A DNA stretch of 64,000 nucleotides from the NCBI GenBank assembly GCA_028288025.1, contig JAQBOM010000039.1:1-64000 (forward strand). Direction: 5' to 3'. The notes beneath the pieces are model-generated. The model saw only the letters and a list, made by a program, of their open reading frames with translations. It searched no databases and was not told the origin of the DNA. The translations under genes were made by a program, and so were the position numbers. How positions within the stretch are numbered: the first letter of the stretch is position 1; every line of letters begins with the position of its first letter. This document shows positions 17,374 to 26,951 of this stretch, piece after piece. The DNA is from Mucilaginibacter sp. (lineage in GTDB: Bacteria > Bacteroidota > Bacteroidia > Sphingobacteriales > Sphingobacteriaceae).

Positions 17374-19194
17374 ATGATAGAACATGTGCTCTCAATTATC
17401 AGCGCCTCACCAACGCCATCTCTCATATTGAATGCCAATGCGCCCGATTTTACTATTGCGGAGGCAAATGAGGCATTTTTACATCTGACCAACAGCAAAA
17501 GACATCATATTATAGGTAAACGGATTTTTGATGCTTTTCCCCAAAAGGCTGATGACTCCTCGTCAAAAAGGAAAAAAATTATATACAACTCGCTTGTGCA
17601 CGCATTCTTAGTGAAAAAAGCGCACAAAATAACACTTTTAAGGTACGACATGCCTGTAAAGCAGGCGAAGGGCCACGGTGTGCGGTTTTGGAATTTTGAC
17701 ACCTATCCTATCCTGGATGATACCGGACAAGTAAAATTCATCGTTCAAAACCCTGTTGATGTAACCCAAATGGTTGCATCGGATAAATCCAATATCACAT
17801 TTGACAATAGGTTACTGGTTGATAAAAATTTTCAGCATCCTTTATTTAACGAATACCCCGATGCCATTTCAACGCTTGATTTAAAAGGTAACTTTATAAG
17901 CGCCAATAAAGTTTGGGTTGACCTGCTCGAATGCAATTTGGAAGATCTGCTTAAATTATCATTTATCCCCTTTATAGCGGCTGAAAATTTTGATGAAGTT
18001 TTCCGCTGTTTTCAAAAAGCTATTAAAGGCGAAGTACAACAGTTTGATACCCGGATCATAACTGCAAAAGGCAATTCCCGGATGATTCAAATTACGTATC
18101 TTCCAATAATTATCAATAATGAAGCTATCGGGATTTATACCGTTGCCAAAGACATAACGCTACGGATAAAAACCGAGCTGGAGTTAAAATCTCAGCAAGA
18201 AAAACTGGATCACTATAACGAAGCTTTAAAAGCCAGTGAGCAGCGTTTTAGAAGCCTGATCCAGGAAGGATCTGATTTAATAGCCATATTAAACGCCGAC
18301 GGTATTTATCAATATGTAAGCCCAACAGCAAAAACTGTATTGGGAGTTGCAGCCGATTATTTCATTGGTAAAAATGCATTTGATTTTATTCATGAGGACG
18401 ATAAACAAGGAGTTATTGACCAGTTTGCGTTGTTAACCGCTCAAAAGCGCGTTAAAATTTCACCATTCCGTTTTCAGGCTAATAATCGGTTAAAATGGGT
18501 TGAAGCCATTATAACGGATATGACCAATGACCCGGCCGTTGCAGGTATTGTTGTCAATTCAAGGGATGTTACACAAAGAATAGAAAACGAACTGAAGTTA
18601 AAAGAAAACATAGAGCGTTTTGATATCGTTTTAAAGGCCACAAGCGATACCATCTGGGATTGGGATCTTGTAAGCAATACGGTAATCAGAAGCAGAGGGT
18701 CCAATAATAAACGGGAACTATTTACAAACGACTGGTGGACTAATCTTGTTCATCCTGAAGATAAAGAACGGGTCTTAAAGAAAATCCAGCTTCATATAAA
18801 AAATAAAAAATCAAAATGGCAGGACGAATACCGATTTCGGGATGTTAATGGGAATTACAAGTTTATTCTTGACCGGGGCTTTGTGATCTACAATAAAGAA
18901 GGGCGGGCTATCCGTATGCTGGGCGCCATGCAGGATGTAACTGAACGGGAGAAGTATATTAAAGAAATTAAAGATCAAAATACAAAGCTCCGCGAAATTG
19001 CCTGGGTTCAATCCCATTTGGTGCGGGCACCGTTGTGCCGGATAATGGGGGTTGCCAACTTGCTGGCACATCCCGATTGCGATGAAATAACAAAAAAGGA
19101 GTTACTGGAGCACCTTGATCAGTCGACTGCCGAACTGGATGAAATAATACGTGACATTGTAAAAAAAGCAGAAATACTTTATGAAAAAGGTTAA
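17374..19194 (+). CDS. Multi-PAS sensor with H-box but no ATPase domain
   Basis: 606 residues, soluble. Four PAS modules are readable at about 5-130, 155-270, 285-405 and 415-535, each ending in a PAC-type 'D(I/V)T' segment (VTQMV, ITLRIK, VTQRIE, VTEREK). A coiled segment then leads into 'WVQSHLVRAPLCRIMGVANLL', which matches the dimerisation/phosphoacceptor helix of this group's kinases (H548, followed by RAP). The protein ends ~55 residues later, and no HATPase domain (no N, G1 or G2 box) follows in any frame before the terminator. It may act through a partner kinase, accept phosphate in trans, or be an inhibitor. It is transcribed alone. Confidence 0.85.
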   Translation: MIEHVLSIISASPTPSLILNANAPDFTIAEANEAFLHLTNSKRHHIIGKRIFDAFPQKADDSSSKRKKIIYNSLVHAFLVKKAHKITLLRYDMPVKQAKGHGVRFWNFDTYPILDDTGQVKFIVQNPVDVTQMVASDKSNITFDNRLLVDKNFQHPLFNEYPDAISTLDLKGNFISANKVWVDLLECNLEDLLKLSFIPFIAAENFDEVFRCFQKAIKGEVQQFDTRIITAKGNSRMIQITYLPIIINNEAIGIYTVAKDITLRIKTELELKSQQEKLDHYNEALKASEQRFRSLIQEGSDLIAILNADGIYQYVSPTAKTVLGVAADYFIGKNAFDFIHEDDKQGVIDQFALLTAQKRVKISPFRFQANNRLKWVEAIITDMTNDPAVAGIVVNSRDVTQRIENELKLKENIERFDIVLKATSDTIWDWDLVSNTVIRSRGSNNKRELFTNDWWTNLVHPEDKERVLKKIQLHIKNKKSKWQDEYRFRDVNGNYKFILDRGFVIYNKEGRAIRMLGAMQDVTEREKYIKEIKDQNTKLREIAWVQSHLVRAPLCRIMGVANLLAHPDCDEITKKELLEHLDQSTAELDEIIRDIVKKAEILYEKG

Positions 19195-19248
19195 TTTTCA
19201 GTCCAGCGTAAATTCCGAATAATGGCACACCCGGTCTGACGACCCGGT

Positions 19249-19285
19249 AATTAAAGCCTGCAATCAAAGATCGCAGGCTTTAATT
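19249..19285. terminator. Bidirectional terminator
   Basis: ATTAAAGCCTGC (19250-19261) pairs perfectly with GCAGGCTTTAAT (19273-19284) around AATCAAAGATC. It lies between the convergent PAS gene and the small membrane-protein gene. Confidence 0.8.
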
Positions 19286-19320
19286 TGTTGTTGTGATTTA
19301 AAATTATTGGCGGCAAATTG

Positions 19321-19578
19321 TTATCCTTCGTGGTGCACGATCGCCTCCAGGTCTTTGAGATCGGTTTTTTGCTTCCGCTTTAAACCGTGGGGATGCAGGT
19401 AGGGGGGTGTCTGATCTTCCGGCTGCTCATTCTGCCCTTCGTTCGAATTCCAGTTCCAGAATGCAAAATTTCTTTTTGAAAAGTACATAAAGGCGGCTGC
19501 ACCGGCTATAATTGTACCCGCAACGCCGGCAGCTATCCAGGTGCCGGTGTTATTTTTTCTTATAAATGGGATATCCAT
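19321..19578 (-). CDS. Small single-pass membrane protein
   Basis: 85 residues. The N-terminus 'FIRKNNTGTW' is followed by one Gly/Ala-rich membrane helix (residues ~13-33, IAAGVAGTIIAGAAAFMYF). A charged tail follows with 'EDQTPPYLHPHGLKRKQKTD' and 'LKDLEAIVHHEG'. No domain is recognised. The start at 19578 gives a complete helix with positive charges before it. It is convergent with the PAS sensor and is not part of the SusC/SusD operon, which ends with its own terminator. Confidence 0.65.
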   Translation of the reverse strand: MDIPFIRKNNTGTWIAAGVAGTIIAGAAAFMYFSKRNFAFWNWNSNEGQNEQPEDQTPPYLHPHGLKRKQKTDLKDLEAIVHHEG

Positions 19579-19726
19579 GACGTTTCGTTTTATTTCTTAA
19601 CAACCGATTGTACGGTTTGGTTCTGAATTTTTAATATTTATTTTCTTTTAGAGAAAATAAATACACCATTAGATAATAACAATCTATCAAATATCGATTT
19701 GGACCTGTGTCCCGAAATTAAACCTC

Positions 19727-19756
19727 AAAAAAAATCCCCGCAAAATTTTGCGGGGA
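19727..19756 (-). terminator. Terminator of the SusC/SusD operon
   Basis: TCCCCGCAAAA and TTTTGCGGGGA (19735-19756) form an uninterrupted palindrome. On the minus strand it is followed by eight T residues, 31 nt past the SusD-like stop codon. Confidence 0.85.
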
Positions 19757-19786
19757 CCAATTAAAATTAACTAAACAAAACAAATA

Positions 19787-21364
19787 CTATTGATCCCACC
19801 AAACCCGGCCCGCCATAGTGTCGCCGCCGGAGACAGCACCGTGAGCAGCTGTATAGTTTGTAGGGTTATTAGCAGCTTCCTGGTATGGATACGGAAAACG
19901 ACGCGGAATGGTTCCGTTAGTGGCGTTACCCGGGTAATTTACCGGCGTCAATACCGGGTACCCGGTTCTTCTCCAGTTTGCCCACGACTCATAAAAGTCC
20001 ATCATGGTATTGCTAAGTTCCCAGTATTGGGTATTGATCATTTGCAAGCCCGTTGCACCGGCAACATATGGGTTTGCCGCAACGTAAGCTGCCGCAGCTC
20101 CTGCCGAAACAGTAGCAGCCGGGTCGTATTCGCTAAGGTAGGTGATAGCTGCTATAACCCCGTTGGCATAATGTGTTGCTGCTAATCCGCCAATGCTAAA
20201 TCTTTCAGCCGCATCAGCCCATAAAAGTTCCGACTGGCCGTAAGTCAATATAAACGTAGGCGAGTTCATCTGCACCAGGTAAATGCTTGGGCTCGAGTAG
20301 TCGCCAAGTGTGGTAAATCCTGGTGCCGATCCCAGTGTTAAACCGGGCGTCCCGCTAAGGTCATAGCCATTCGGCTGTCCTTTTTGTTTAGCAGGGGTGT
20401 TATCGCCGCCTACAACGCCAATATTGGCATTAATAACGGATATAACAGGTAAACGCGGGTCATTGCTTCCTTTTAACAGGTTAATAAACGTTTGAGACCA
20501 TTTTACATATTGATTTTCGGGGCCGCCTCTCAACACCTGGCTAACGCGGTTAACCGTAGGCCGGCCGCCAGCTGCATCGTGTGAAAGAAATGCGTCATCA
20601 GCATTGCTTTGAAAGGTTTTGCCAATAAGGGTTTGTACAACTGTTTTGGCAGTAGCAGGGTCTACTTTGCTTAAGCGCATAGCAACGCGCAGCAATAAAG
20701 TATTTCCAAAACGCTGCCATTTGCTTATGTCGCCATGGTAAAACGCGTCGCCGGTTGGTACATCACCCGATGTGTTTAATTTTGCTGTGGCATCCTGCAA
20801 TTCTGCAATTAAATTGGTGTAGATGTCCTTTTGCTTGTCATAAACCGGGAATAATATTTTTGTGTAATAACCAAGGCCTGCCTGTGAATAAGGCACATCG
20901 CCGTATAGGTCGGTAATACGCTCAAATATCAGCGCCTTCATTATCCTGGCAACCTGGTGCAGGTTATTATACTTGGCTATCCCGTTTGTGGTATTAACCA
21001 CATCAACAATAGGTTTTACCTGTTCGTAATAAGCGCCGTCGGCCCCGTTATCGCTTTGCCAGTATGCAGCAAGATAACCTGGGTTCGACAGGTATTTATC
21101 ACCAGCCCAATAACCGATCGAGGTGGCAAAGCCTTGTATCAGTGTCGACGAATAAATAAGGTCGGCACGCCATGTGTCATAGCTAAAATCCTGGCTTCCG
21201 GTGTAATCAAGCTGTGCTGTAGTAAGCAGGTAATTCGGATCAAAATTTGTGGCGCTGAACGCGGTAGGGTCTGTATTTAGTTGTTGAAAATTTTTGGTGC
21301 AGCCTGTTGAAAGGAGTAATCCTATCGAAAGAACACTGCTATATATCGTAAATTTATTTTTCAT
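19787..21364 (-). CDS. SusD/RagB-family nutrient-binding lipoprotein
   Basis: 525 residues with a lipobox (L-L-S-T-G-C at ~residue 22), so lipid-anchored and surface-exposed. It starts 'FQQLNTDPTAFSATNFDPNYLLTTAQLDY', typical of the SusD-like_2 branch rather than the starch SusD branch. It contains TPR-like helices ('ITDLYGDVPYSQAG', 'NTLLLRVAMRLSKVDP', 'QSELLWADAAERF') and ends with 'GRVWWDQ'. Such proteins cap the SusC barrel and deliver a ligand (glycan, peptide or other) to it. The gene follows SusC by 27 bp, the usual order. The ligand cannot be deduced, as no hydrolase sits in this operon. Confidence 0.92.
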   Translation of the reverse strand: MKNKFTIYSSVLSIGLLLSTGCTKNFQQLNTDPTAFSATNFDPNYLLTTAQLDYTGSQDFSYDTWRADLIYSSTLIQGFATSIGYWAGDKYLSNPGYLAAYWQSDNGADGAYYEQVKPIVDVVNTTNGIAKYNNLHQVARIMKALIFERITDLYGDVPYSQAGLGYYTKILFPVYDKQKDIYTNLIAELQDATAKLNTSGDVPTGDAFYHGDISKWQRFGNTLLLRVAMRLSKVDPATAKTVVQTLIGKTFQSNADDAFLSHDAAGGRPTVNRVSQVLRGGPENQYVKWSQTFINLLKGSNDPRLPVISVINANIGVVGGDNTPAKQKGQPNGYDLSGTPGLTLGSAPGFTTLGDYSSPSIYLVQMNSPTFILTYGQSELLWADAAERFSIGGLAATHYANGVIAAITYLSEYDPAATVSAGAAAAYVAANPYVAGATGLQMINTQYWELSNTMMDFYESWANWRRTGYPVLTPVNYPGNATNGTIPRRFPYPYQEAANNPTNYTAAHGAVSGGDTMAGRVWWDQ

Positions 21365-21391
21365 GTTGCTTAAGATTAATCGTTAATATTA

Positions 21392-24300
21392 TTAAAATTT
21401 AACATTTAGGTTTAATCCATATATCCTGGTCGGCAATACACCGCCCAATTCTAAACCTTGTGATACCGTACCATAACTTGCTTCAGGGTCAATATTGGTG
21501 GTTTTCTTCATCAGGTAAAATAAGTTACGGCCAACCAGGCTGATTGTTGCACCTTGTATAACATTATTAAACATTGAACCCGGGAAGGTATACCCCAGTG
21601 TTACCTGCCGAAACTTAATAAAGCTGGCATTTTGAACAAACTGGTTGGTTACGTTAGCGCCAAAAGTGCCGTAATAGGTTTGCGCGGTTGTTGCGTTACC
21701 TGGTCCAAACCCGGTTTCGCGACCCGGCAATGTAGCTTTGGACAAACCATTCTGGAAAGCATAATACTCCGATCCGGCAAATACTTTACCGCCGAACTTA
21801 CCATCAATCAGGAACGATAGATTAAGCCGGCCAAAATTAAATTCGTTATTAAAACCAGCGGTCCATTTGCCGTAAGCAGATCCGTAAGATTTTAAAGCGC
21901 CTTGTTTTGGTACCCCGTTTGCATCAACAACAATATTGCCGCTTGCATCACGTGAGTAATCAAAGGCTTCGATCTGGTCAGCAGCTTTTCCAACTATATT
22001 GGCTGTAAACCCACCGCCTGTACGTGACGAGGCAACTAATAAACTTGATTGTCCTGCTGCCAGTTCCAGAACGGTATTCTCGTTCATGGCAGCGTTGAAT
22101 GATGTATTCCAGGTGAAATTCTTCGTTTTAACAGGTACACCCGAAATTAAAAGCTCAACGCCGCGGTTTCTGATCTTACCGATATTTAAAACTGCGCCCA
22201 GGTATCCCGAGGTTACAGACGCCGGGGCAGGCACGATCTCGTTTTTGGAATTTTTATCGTACCATGTTATATCAAAATTTAACCGGTTATTCAGCGTATG
22301 TATTTCGGTACCAATTTCAAGCTCGGTAGCTTGCGATGGCCTCAGGTCGCTGTTTGGCGTTGATGTGTTTGTAATAGTGCCGAGCGGCATACCATTTAAT
22401 TGCGATGGCAATAATCCGTAATTTAATAAGGTTAGATACGGATTGGTAGCGCTGCCCACAGTTGCATAACCTACCCTCAGTTTTCCAAAATCCATCCAGC
22501 TTGGTTTCCACAGCTCGCTGAATACAAATGAACTGCTTATTGATGGATATACGATGTTTAGTTTATTGTTTGGAGACGCAGAAGATGCGATGGTTGAAAA
22601 CCAATCAGAACGGGCAGTTCCGTCAAGGTATAAAAACGATTTATAAGCAACTTCCAATGTTCCGTACAGCGAATTGATATCACTTCTGAAATTTCCGTAT
22701 GCTATTGATTTTGACGCTGTGTTACCTATAGTATAAACATACGGTATTACAAAGCCCACACCCGATTCGGTGGTTGATTCAGTAGTTTGTTTTTCAAGGT
22801 TACCACCTACATTGGGGGTTATAGTCAGATCGTGGCCTACTTTAAAAGGTTTGCCAACAATGAAATCAGTGTTTAACTCCGAAACTGTTGCATAGGTCTC
22901 GCCGAGGTTTTGGAATGCTGCTGCATAATAACCCGCCCCGTTAGGTACAATGTTAGTATAACGTTCGGTATAATAATCCTGGCCAATGCGAACTTGCGCA
23001 AACAAACCATTATCAAATGTATACCGCGCGCTTGCCGAACCGATCAGGCGGTTACGGCTACTGTTGTTTACAAATTTATAGGCCGCAAAATAGGGGTTTG
23101 TTGCATAGTTATTTTGAACAAACTGTAACTCGTTACCGGCAGCGTTTGTGCCCTGGGTGCCCGGGCTAAGCGTTCTTACATCTAAGCTGGTTGGCAAAAA
23201 TGTTACCTGGAAGTTTGAGTTACCGGCGCCATCGCCTAAAATAGGCCTGTTTTTACCGTAATCAAGGGTGTAGTTGATATGGGCGTCGATCGTTAACCTT
23301 TTAACCGGGCTAAAATTTCCCGAAAAGGTAAAACTTTGCCGCTGGTAACCTGAGTTTGGTGTGATCGCATCGTTGTGCAAATCGCTTGCGGAAAAACGGA
23401 TCGCGGCCAGGTCATAGGCTTTACTGAAGGCTACGGTATTTGTAAAGGTGCCGGCTGTACGGTAAAACTCGTCAAAGTTATTTTTTTGCGCAACATAAGG
23501 GCGCGATACGCCATCAAACTGGATAACAGATGAGCCGTCGAGCTTAGCGCCCCAGCTTGAATTGCCGCTGGTAAACGAAGCCAAAGCCGTTGTTGGTTTT
23601 ACGCCGTTAGCTCCCTGTCCGTAAACATATTGGAAATCGGTTGGGTTAATAACTTTCTCTCCCTGGTAGTTCGAGCTGAACTCAACAGTACCTTTACTGC
23701 TGCCTCTTTTCGTGGTGATAAGTATTACGCCATTTTTTGCTTTTGAGCCGTAAAGGGCTGCTGCCGCTGCGCCTTTAAGTACCGAGATGGTTTCTATATC
23801 ATCCGGGTTAATATTACCTATACCATCGCCCTGGTCGGGTGAGTTGGTGTATTGCCCGCCACTATTCATTGATAAGCCCATAATCTGGGTGTTATCAATG
23901 TTATTTATTTGAACACCGTTTACAATATATAAAGGCTGCGTACTACCTGATAAGCTTGCCGCGCCACGGATGTTGATATTTACCGATGAAGCCGGCCCGC
24001 CCGAAACAGAGCTTACGTTAACACCGGCAACCCTGCCCACCAATCCGTTGGCAAAGTTGGTTTCGCGGGCTGTTGTAAATTCACTGCCCTTTACTTCGGT
24101 AACAGAGTAGCCTAATGATTTGCGCTCTTTTTTAATACCTAACGCGGTCACTACGATCTCGCTCAGTTGTTTTGAATCTTCATCCAGCTGAATAGTAAGC
24201 TCGGTTGAAGCGGCTACTGTTACTTCTTTTTTAACATAACCGATATAAGAAAATACCAATACTTCGCCGGTGTTTACCGGGAGGCTGAAACGGCCGTTAA

Positions 24301-24796
24301 TATCTGTTTGCGTACCCTTGGTGGTACCCTTAACATTTACGCTAACCCCAACCAGCGCCTGGCCTGAAGCATCCCGTACAAAACCGGTTACGTTAACAGC
24401 TTGTATGCCTTGCATCGGCGATACCGATAGGTTTGGCATGCCCGCTGTGTTTTGTGCAACGCCTATAAAATTACCGACCATTTTAAACTGCAGCTGCGTT
24501 GTGCTTTTTAACTGCTCTAATACTGCGTCGAGCGACTGGTTTTTTATATGTAAGGTAAGAGCCGGGATTGAATTAATAACCTGTTCGTCATATACGAAGG
24601 TTATTTTTGCTTGTTTTTCTATTTTCTTAAAAACCTGTTTAACAGTGCCGTTAACTACATCCAGGTTCATTTCCTGGGCGCGGGTTCTGTTCGCCATCAG
24701 GATTGAAGTACAACATATTTGTATGCCAATGATAATTGTCGAAATGCGCATGCATTTTTGGAGTATGGGCAATACTTTGCCGTAAAAATTCGTCAT
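21392..24796 (-). CDS. SusC/RagA-family TonB-dependent receptor with STN domain
   Basis: 1134 residues. After a long signal peptide comes an STN (secretin/TonB N-terminal) domain (~45-115, 'VKQVFKKIEKQAKITFVYDE'). Then follow a carboxypeptidase-regulatory-like domain (~130-215, 'GFVRDASGQALVGVSVNVKG'), the plug with 'VTALGIKKERKSLGYSV' (TonB-box region and SusC signature) and 'YIVNGVQINN', and a ~900-residue beta-barrel ending in aromatic 'YGLNLNVKF'. It imports a ligand across the outer membrane using TonB energy. The STN domain marks it as a transducer that signals to the FecR anti-sigma factor encoded just upstream. Confidence 0.95.
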   Translation of the reverse strand: MTNFYGKVLPILQKCMRISTIIIGIQICCTSILMANRTRAQEMNLDVVNGTVKQVFKKIEKQAKITFVYDEQVINSIPALTLHIKNQSLDAVLEQLKSTTQLQFKMVGNFIGVAQNTAGMPNLSVSPMQGIQAVNVTGFVRDASGQALVGVSVNVKGTTKGTQTDINGRFSLPVNTGEVLVFSYIGYVKKEVTVAASTELTIQLDEDSKQLSEIVVTALGIKKERKSLGYSVTEVKGSEFTTARETNFANGLVGRVAGVNVSSVSGGPASSVNINIRGAASLSGSTQPLYIVNGVQINNIDNTQIMGLSMNSGGQYTNSPDQGDGIGNINPDDIETISVLKGAAAAALYGSKAKNGVILITTKRGSSKGTVEFSSNYQGEKVINPTDFQYVYGQGANGVKPTTALASFTSGNSSWGAKLDGSSVIQFDGVSRPYVAQKNNFDEFYRTAGTFTNTVAFSKAYDLAAIRFSASDLHNDAITPNSGYQRQSFTFSGNFSPVKRLTIDAHINYTLDYGKNRPILGDGAGNSNFQVTFLPTSLDVRTLSPGTQGTNAAGNELQFVQNNYATNPYFAAYKFVNNSSRNRLIGSASARYTFDNGLFAQVRIGQDYYTERYTNIVPNGAGYYAAAFQNLGETYATVSELNTDFIVGKPFKVGHDLTITPNVGGNLEKQTTESTTESGVGFVIPYVYTIGNTASKSIAYGNFRSDINSLYGTLEVAYKSFLYLDGTARSDWFSTIASSASPNNKLNIVYPSISSSFVFSELWKPSWMDFGKLRVGYATVGSATNPYLTLLNYGLLPSQLNGMPLGTITNTSTPNSDLRPSQATELEIGTEIHTLNNRLNFDITWYDKNSKNEIVPAPASVTSGYLGAVLNIGKIRNRGVELLISGVPVKTKNFTWNTSFNAAMNENTVLELAAGQSSLLVASSRTGGGFTANIVGKAADQIEAFDYSRDASGNIVVDANGVPKQGALKSYGSAYGKWTAGFNNEFNFGRLNLSFLIDGKFGGKVFAGSEYYAFQNGLSKATLPGRETGFGPGNATTAQTYYGTFGANVTNQFVQNASFIKFRQVTLGYTFPGSMFNNVIQGATISLVGRNLFYLMKKTTNIDPEASYGTVSQGLELGGVLPTRIYGLNLNVKF

Positions 24797-24938
24797 ATTT
24801 GTATTGTTTAATTTTTATAGTTAAACCAAAGCCTTCTGTATATGGGTCTCAAGCATATGTACAGTGGCTAATCTTTTATCCGGGGGCATGGATAATGTTC
24901 CCGGTTTTTTCCTTTCTTAGCTGCTAAGCAGGAAGCAA

Positions 24939-25934
24939 TTATTTTATGATTATCGTGCTGTCATTGGCCATTTGATAGTTAAAGTGCTTCGTGAAACTTA
25001 ATATTTCCATTATGGTGTCTAAATGCTGGTTATTTAATTTTATTGATATCCGTTCATTAAGTAATTTCTTGTCATCCACGGTAATTTTTGCATGGTATTC
25101 CTTCTCTAATGCTTTAAATACATTATTTAAACTTTCCTGCTCAAACACAAAATTGTTTTTACACCAGGCGTTAATTTCGGCTTCCTGCACAGGCTCTTTT
25201 ACGAGTTGATTGGTTATATTACTCAAAACGACGGCTTGTTTAGGCAGCAGCATAATTACCTGTCCGTTTGCCCGGTTTGGCATCGTGATACCAACTTTAC
25301 CGGTAACAACACTCACGCGGGTAGTGCCTTCTTTTTTGTAACTGCGCACATCGAACGAGGTGCCCAGCACAGTAATATTCAGGTTGTTGGTTTTTACGAT
25401 AAAAGGATGATGGCTTTGGTGCCTGATATCGAAAAATGCCCGTCCTTCTATCAGTTCAACTACGCGGGTTTTGCCTGCAAAGCTTTTGGGGTACCTCAAT
25501 ACGGAACCTGCATTTAGCCACACCTTCGAGCTATCCGGTAACGTAAGCCGCATCACCCGATTTAACGGAACCTGGACGACTTTTTTTTCAATTACCAACG
25601 TCCTGGTTGTAATGCCCGGGTCATACCCCGGCCTTACAAAATATATCAGTGCCAGCACTGCCGCAGCGGCGCCAACCCATTTAGCCATACGTTTAATGGA
25701 AAATAGGGGAGTATGCTCAGCCTTCGCGGGCGTTTTAACAAAAAGTTCATTTCTTAAATTGTCGAACATACGCCGCCGTATATCCGCTTCGGTTTCCGGC
25801 TCCTCCAGGTCAACCATTTCCGGCCAGCCCGTGTGTATAGTATCATACCATTGATCAAGCAGGCGCTTCTCTTCGGGCGTGGCGGTGCCGTCAAGGTATT
25901 TTTGCGCCAATTTGTTCAGTTCATTCCTATCCAT
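24939..25934 (-). CDS. FecR-family anti-sigma factor
   Basis: 331 residues from ATG 25934; a longer reading to 25997 has no homology. The N-terminal cytoplasmic part (~1-85, 'LNKLAQKYLDGTATPEEKRLLDQWYD') is the sigma-binding domain. One membrane helix lies at ~88-107 (AKWVGAAAAVLALIYFV). The periplasmic FecR domain (~130-225) includes 'LPDSSKVWLNAGSVLRYP' and 'VELIEGRAFFDI'. A DUF4974-like C-terminal domain (~255-325) has the STN-like fold that docks with the receptor. It relays ligand occupancy of the STN-bearing SusC to the sigma factor encoded 123 bp upstream. Confidence 0.93.
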   Translation of the reverse strand: MDRNELNKLAQKYLDGTATPEEKRLLDQWYDTIHTGWPEMVDLEEPETEADIRRRMFDNLRNELFVKTPAKAEHTPLFSIKRMAKWVGAAAAVLALIYFVRPGYDPGITTRTLVIEKKVVQVPLNRVMRLTLPDSSKVWLNAGSVLRYPKSFAGKTRVVELIEGRAFFDIRHQSHHPFIVKTNNLNITVLGTSFDVRSYKKEGTTRVSVVTGKVGITMPNRANGQVIMLLPKQAVVLSNITNQLVKEPVQEAEINAWCKNNFVFEQESLNNVFKALEKEYHAKITVDDKKLLNERISIKLNNQHLDTIMEILSFTKHFNYQMANDSTIIIK

Positions 25935-26057
25935 CTTTAGATTTTTAGATCCTTTTACACCTATAGAGTCAAATGGGCGCGGAATACCCTTAGTCAAATA
26001 AAAAAATATTTGGCCTGGTGGGGATAAGTCAATTTATAATTGCGGGTACGATATGAA

Positions 26058-26645
26058 TTATCGCTTTAAAACGGACAGGATGGCTATCGCCAGCAGCACA
26101 TCATTGGTAGTGCCAATATTTGTCCTGATGATACGTAAAGCTTTGGTTAAATGCGCCTCAGCTGTTTTTTGCGAAATATTGAGCCGGGCCGCTACATCAG
26201 CAAGCGACTGGTCCTGCAGTTTGTTATATTGGAATACCAGGCGGCATTTTTCAGGCAGTTTGTTGGAAAGTTTGGTGATAATTTCGAACAGTATTTTATT
26301 ATCTATATCAATTTCTGATATGGCTGAACTATTTGCCAGAGCAACATAATTCTCTTTAGCCTTATTTTGCTTCTCTTTTGAGAGATGCCGGTACACGGCA
26401 TACCTTGTCATCGCACCTAAATAATGGTTGATGCTTTGAATGGTTAAGGTTTCCTTTTTTTTCCACAAAGTAAGAAAAACTTCCTGCACAATTTCTTCAG
26501 CAGCATCTGTATCCTTTAGCAGTTTGTGCGCTATATAATATAATTTATCCCAGTAGTGGTTGTAAATATGAGTGAATGCCGTTTCATCACCATTCCGCAG
26601 AAGAGCTGTTAACTTTTCATCATCAAATAAATGAGTAGCACTCAC
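26058..26645 (-). CDS. ECF RNA polymerase sigma factor (FecI-like)
   Basis: 195 residues. Region 2 is 'FTHIYNHYWDKLYYIAHKLLKDTDAAEEIVQEVFLTLWKK' in two parts, and region 4 is 'KLQDQSLADVAARLNISQKTAEAHLTKALRIIR'. Between them lies the 'LPEKCRLVFQYNK' linker typical of the Bacteroidota FecI-type ECF factors of SusC/SusD loci. It should direct transcription of the SusC/SusD pair when released by the FecR protein. It is the first gene of the module. Confidence 0.93.
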   Translation of the reverse strand: MSATHLFDDEKLTALLRNGDETAFTHIYNHYWDKLYYIAHKLLKDTDAAEEIVQEVFLTLWKKKETLTIQSINHYLGAMTRYAVYRHLSKEKQNKAKENYVALANSSAISEIDIDNKILFEIITKLSNKLPEKCRLVFQYNKLQDQSLADVAARLNISQKTAEAHLTKALRIIRTNIGTTNDVLLAIAILSVLKR

Positions 26646-26951
26646 AATAGTTTAAATTTAAAACGAATTTAATGTAAAATTAATGAAATCAAGTAGAGAG
26701 AGATATTATTATCTGATTTTTTGTAAAAAAAGACTGTATATAGCGCTATAATGATAACAAAACTGACAGTTTGTTTAATTTTTCAAAAATATTGATGCGG
26801 AACGCGATATAAACGAAAGAAAAGGTTAGTAGCCGCCGGCTACTACAAAGGAAAATGCAGGATATGCCGTGCTGGCTGATAGCATTTAATGCCTGGAGTT
26901 TTACCGTTTCGTAAAAAGATTAAATGTTTGCCGCGTATTGAGGACGACTTA
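26646..26951. other. Intergenic stretch with one small hairpin
   Basis: 306 bp without a supported gene. The sigma-factor promoter should lie at its left end. TAGTAGCC (26827-26834) and GGCTACTA (26838-26845) form a perfect 8-bp stem with a 3-nt loop, followed on the minus strand by CCTTTTCTTTC. It is a candidate weak terminator for the histidine kinase gene. Confidence 0.45.
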
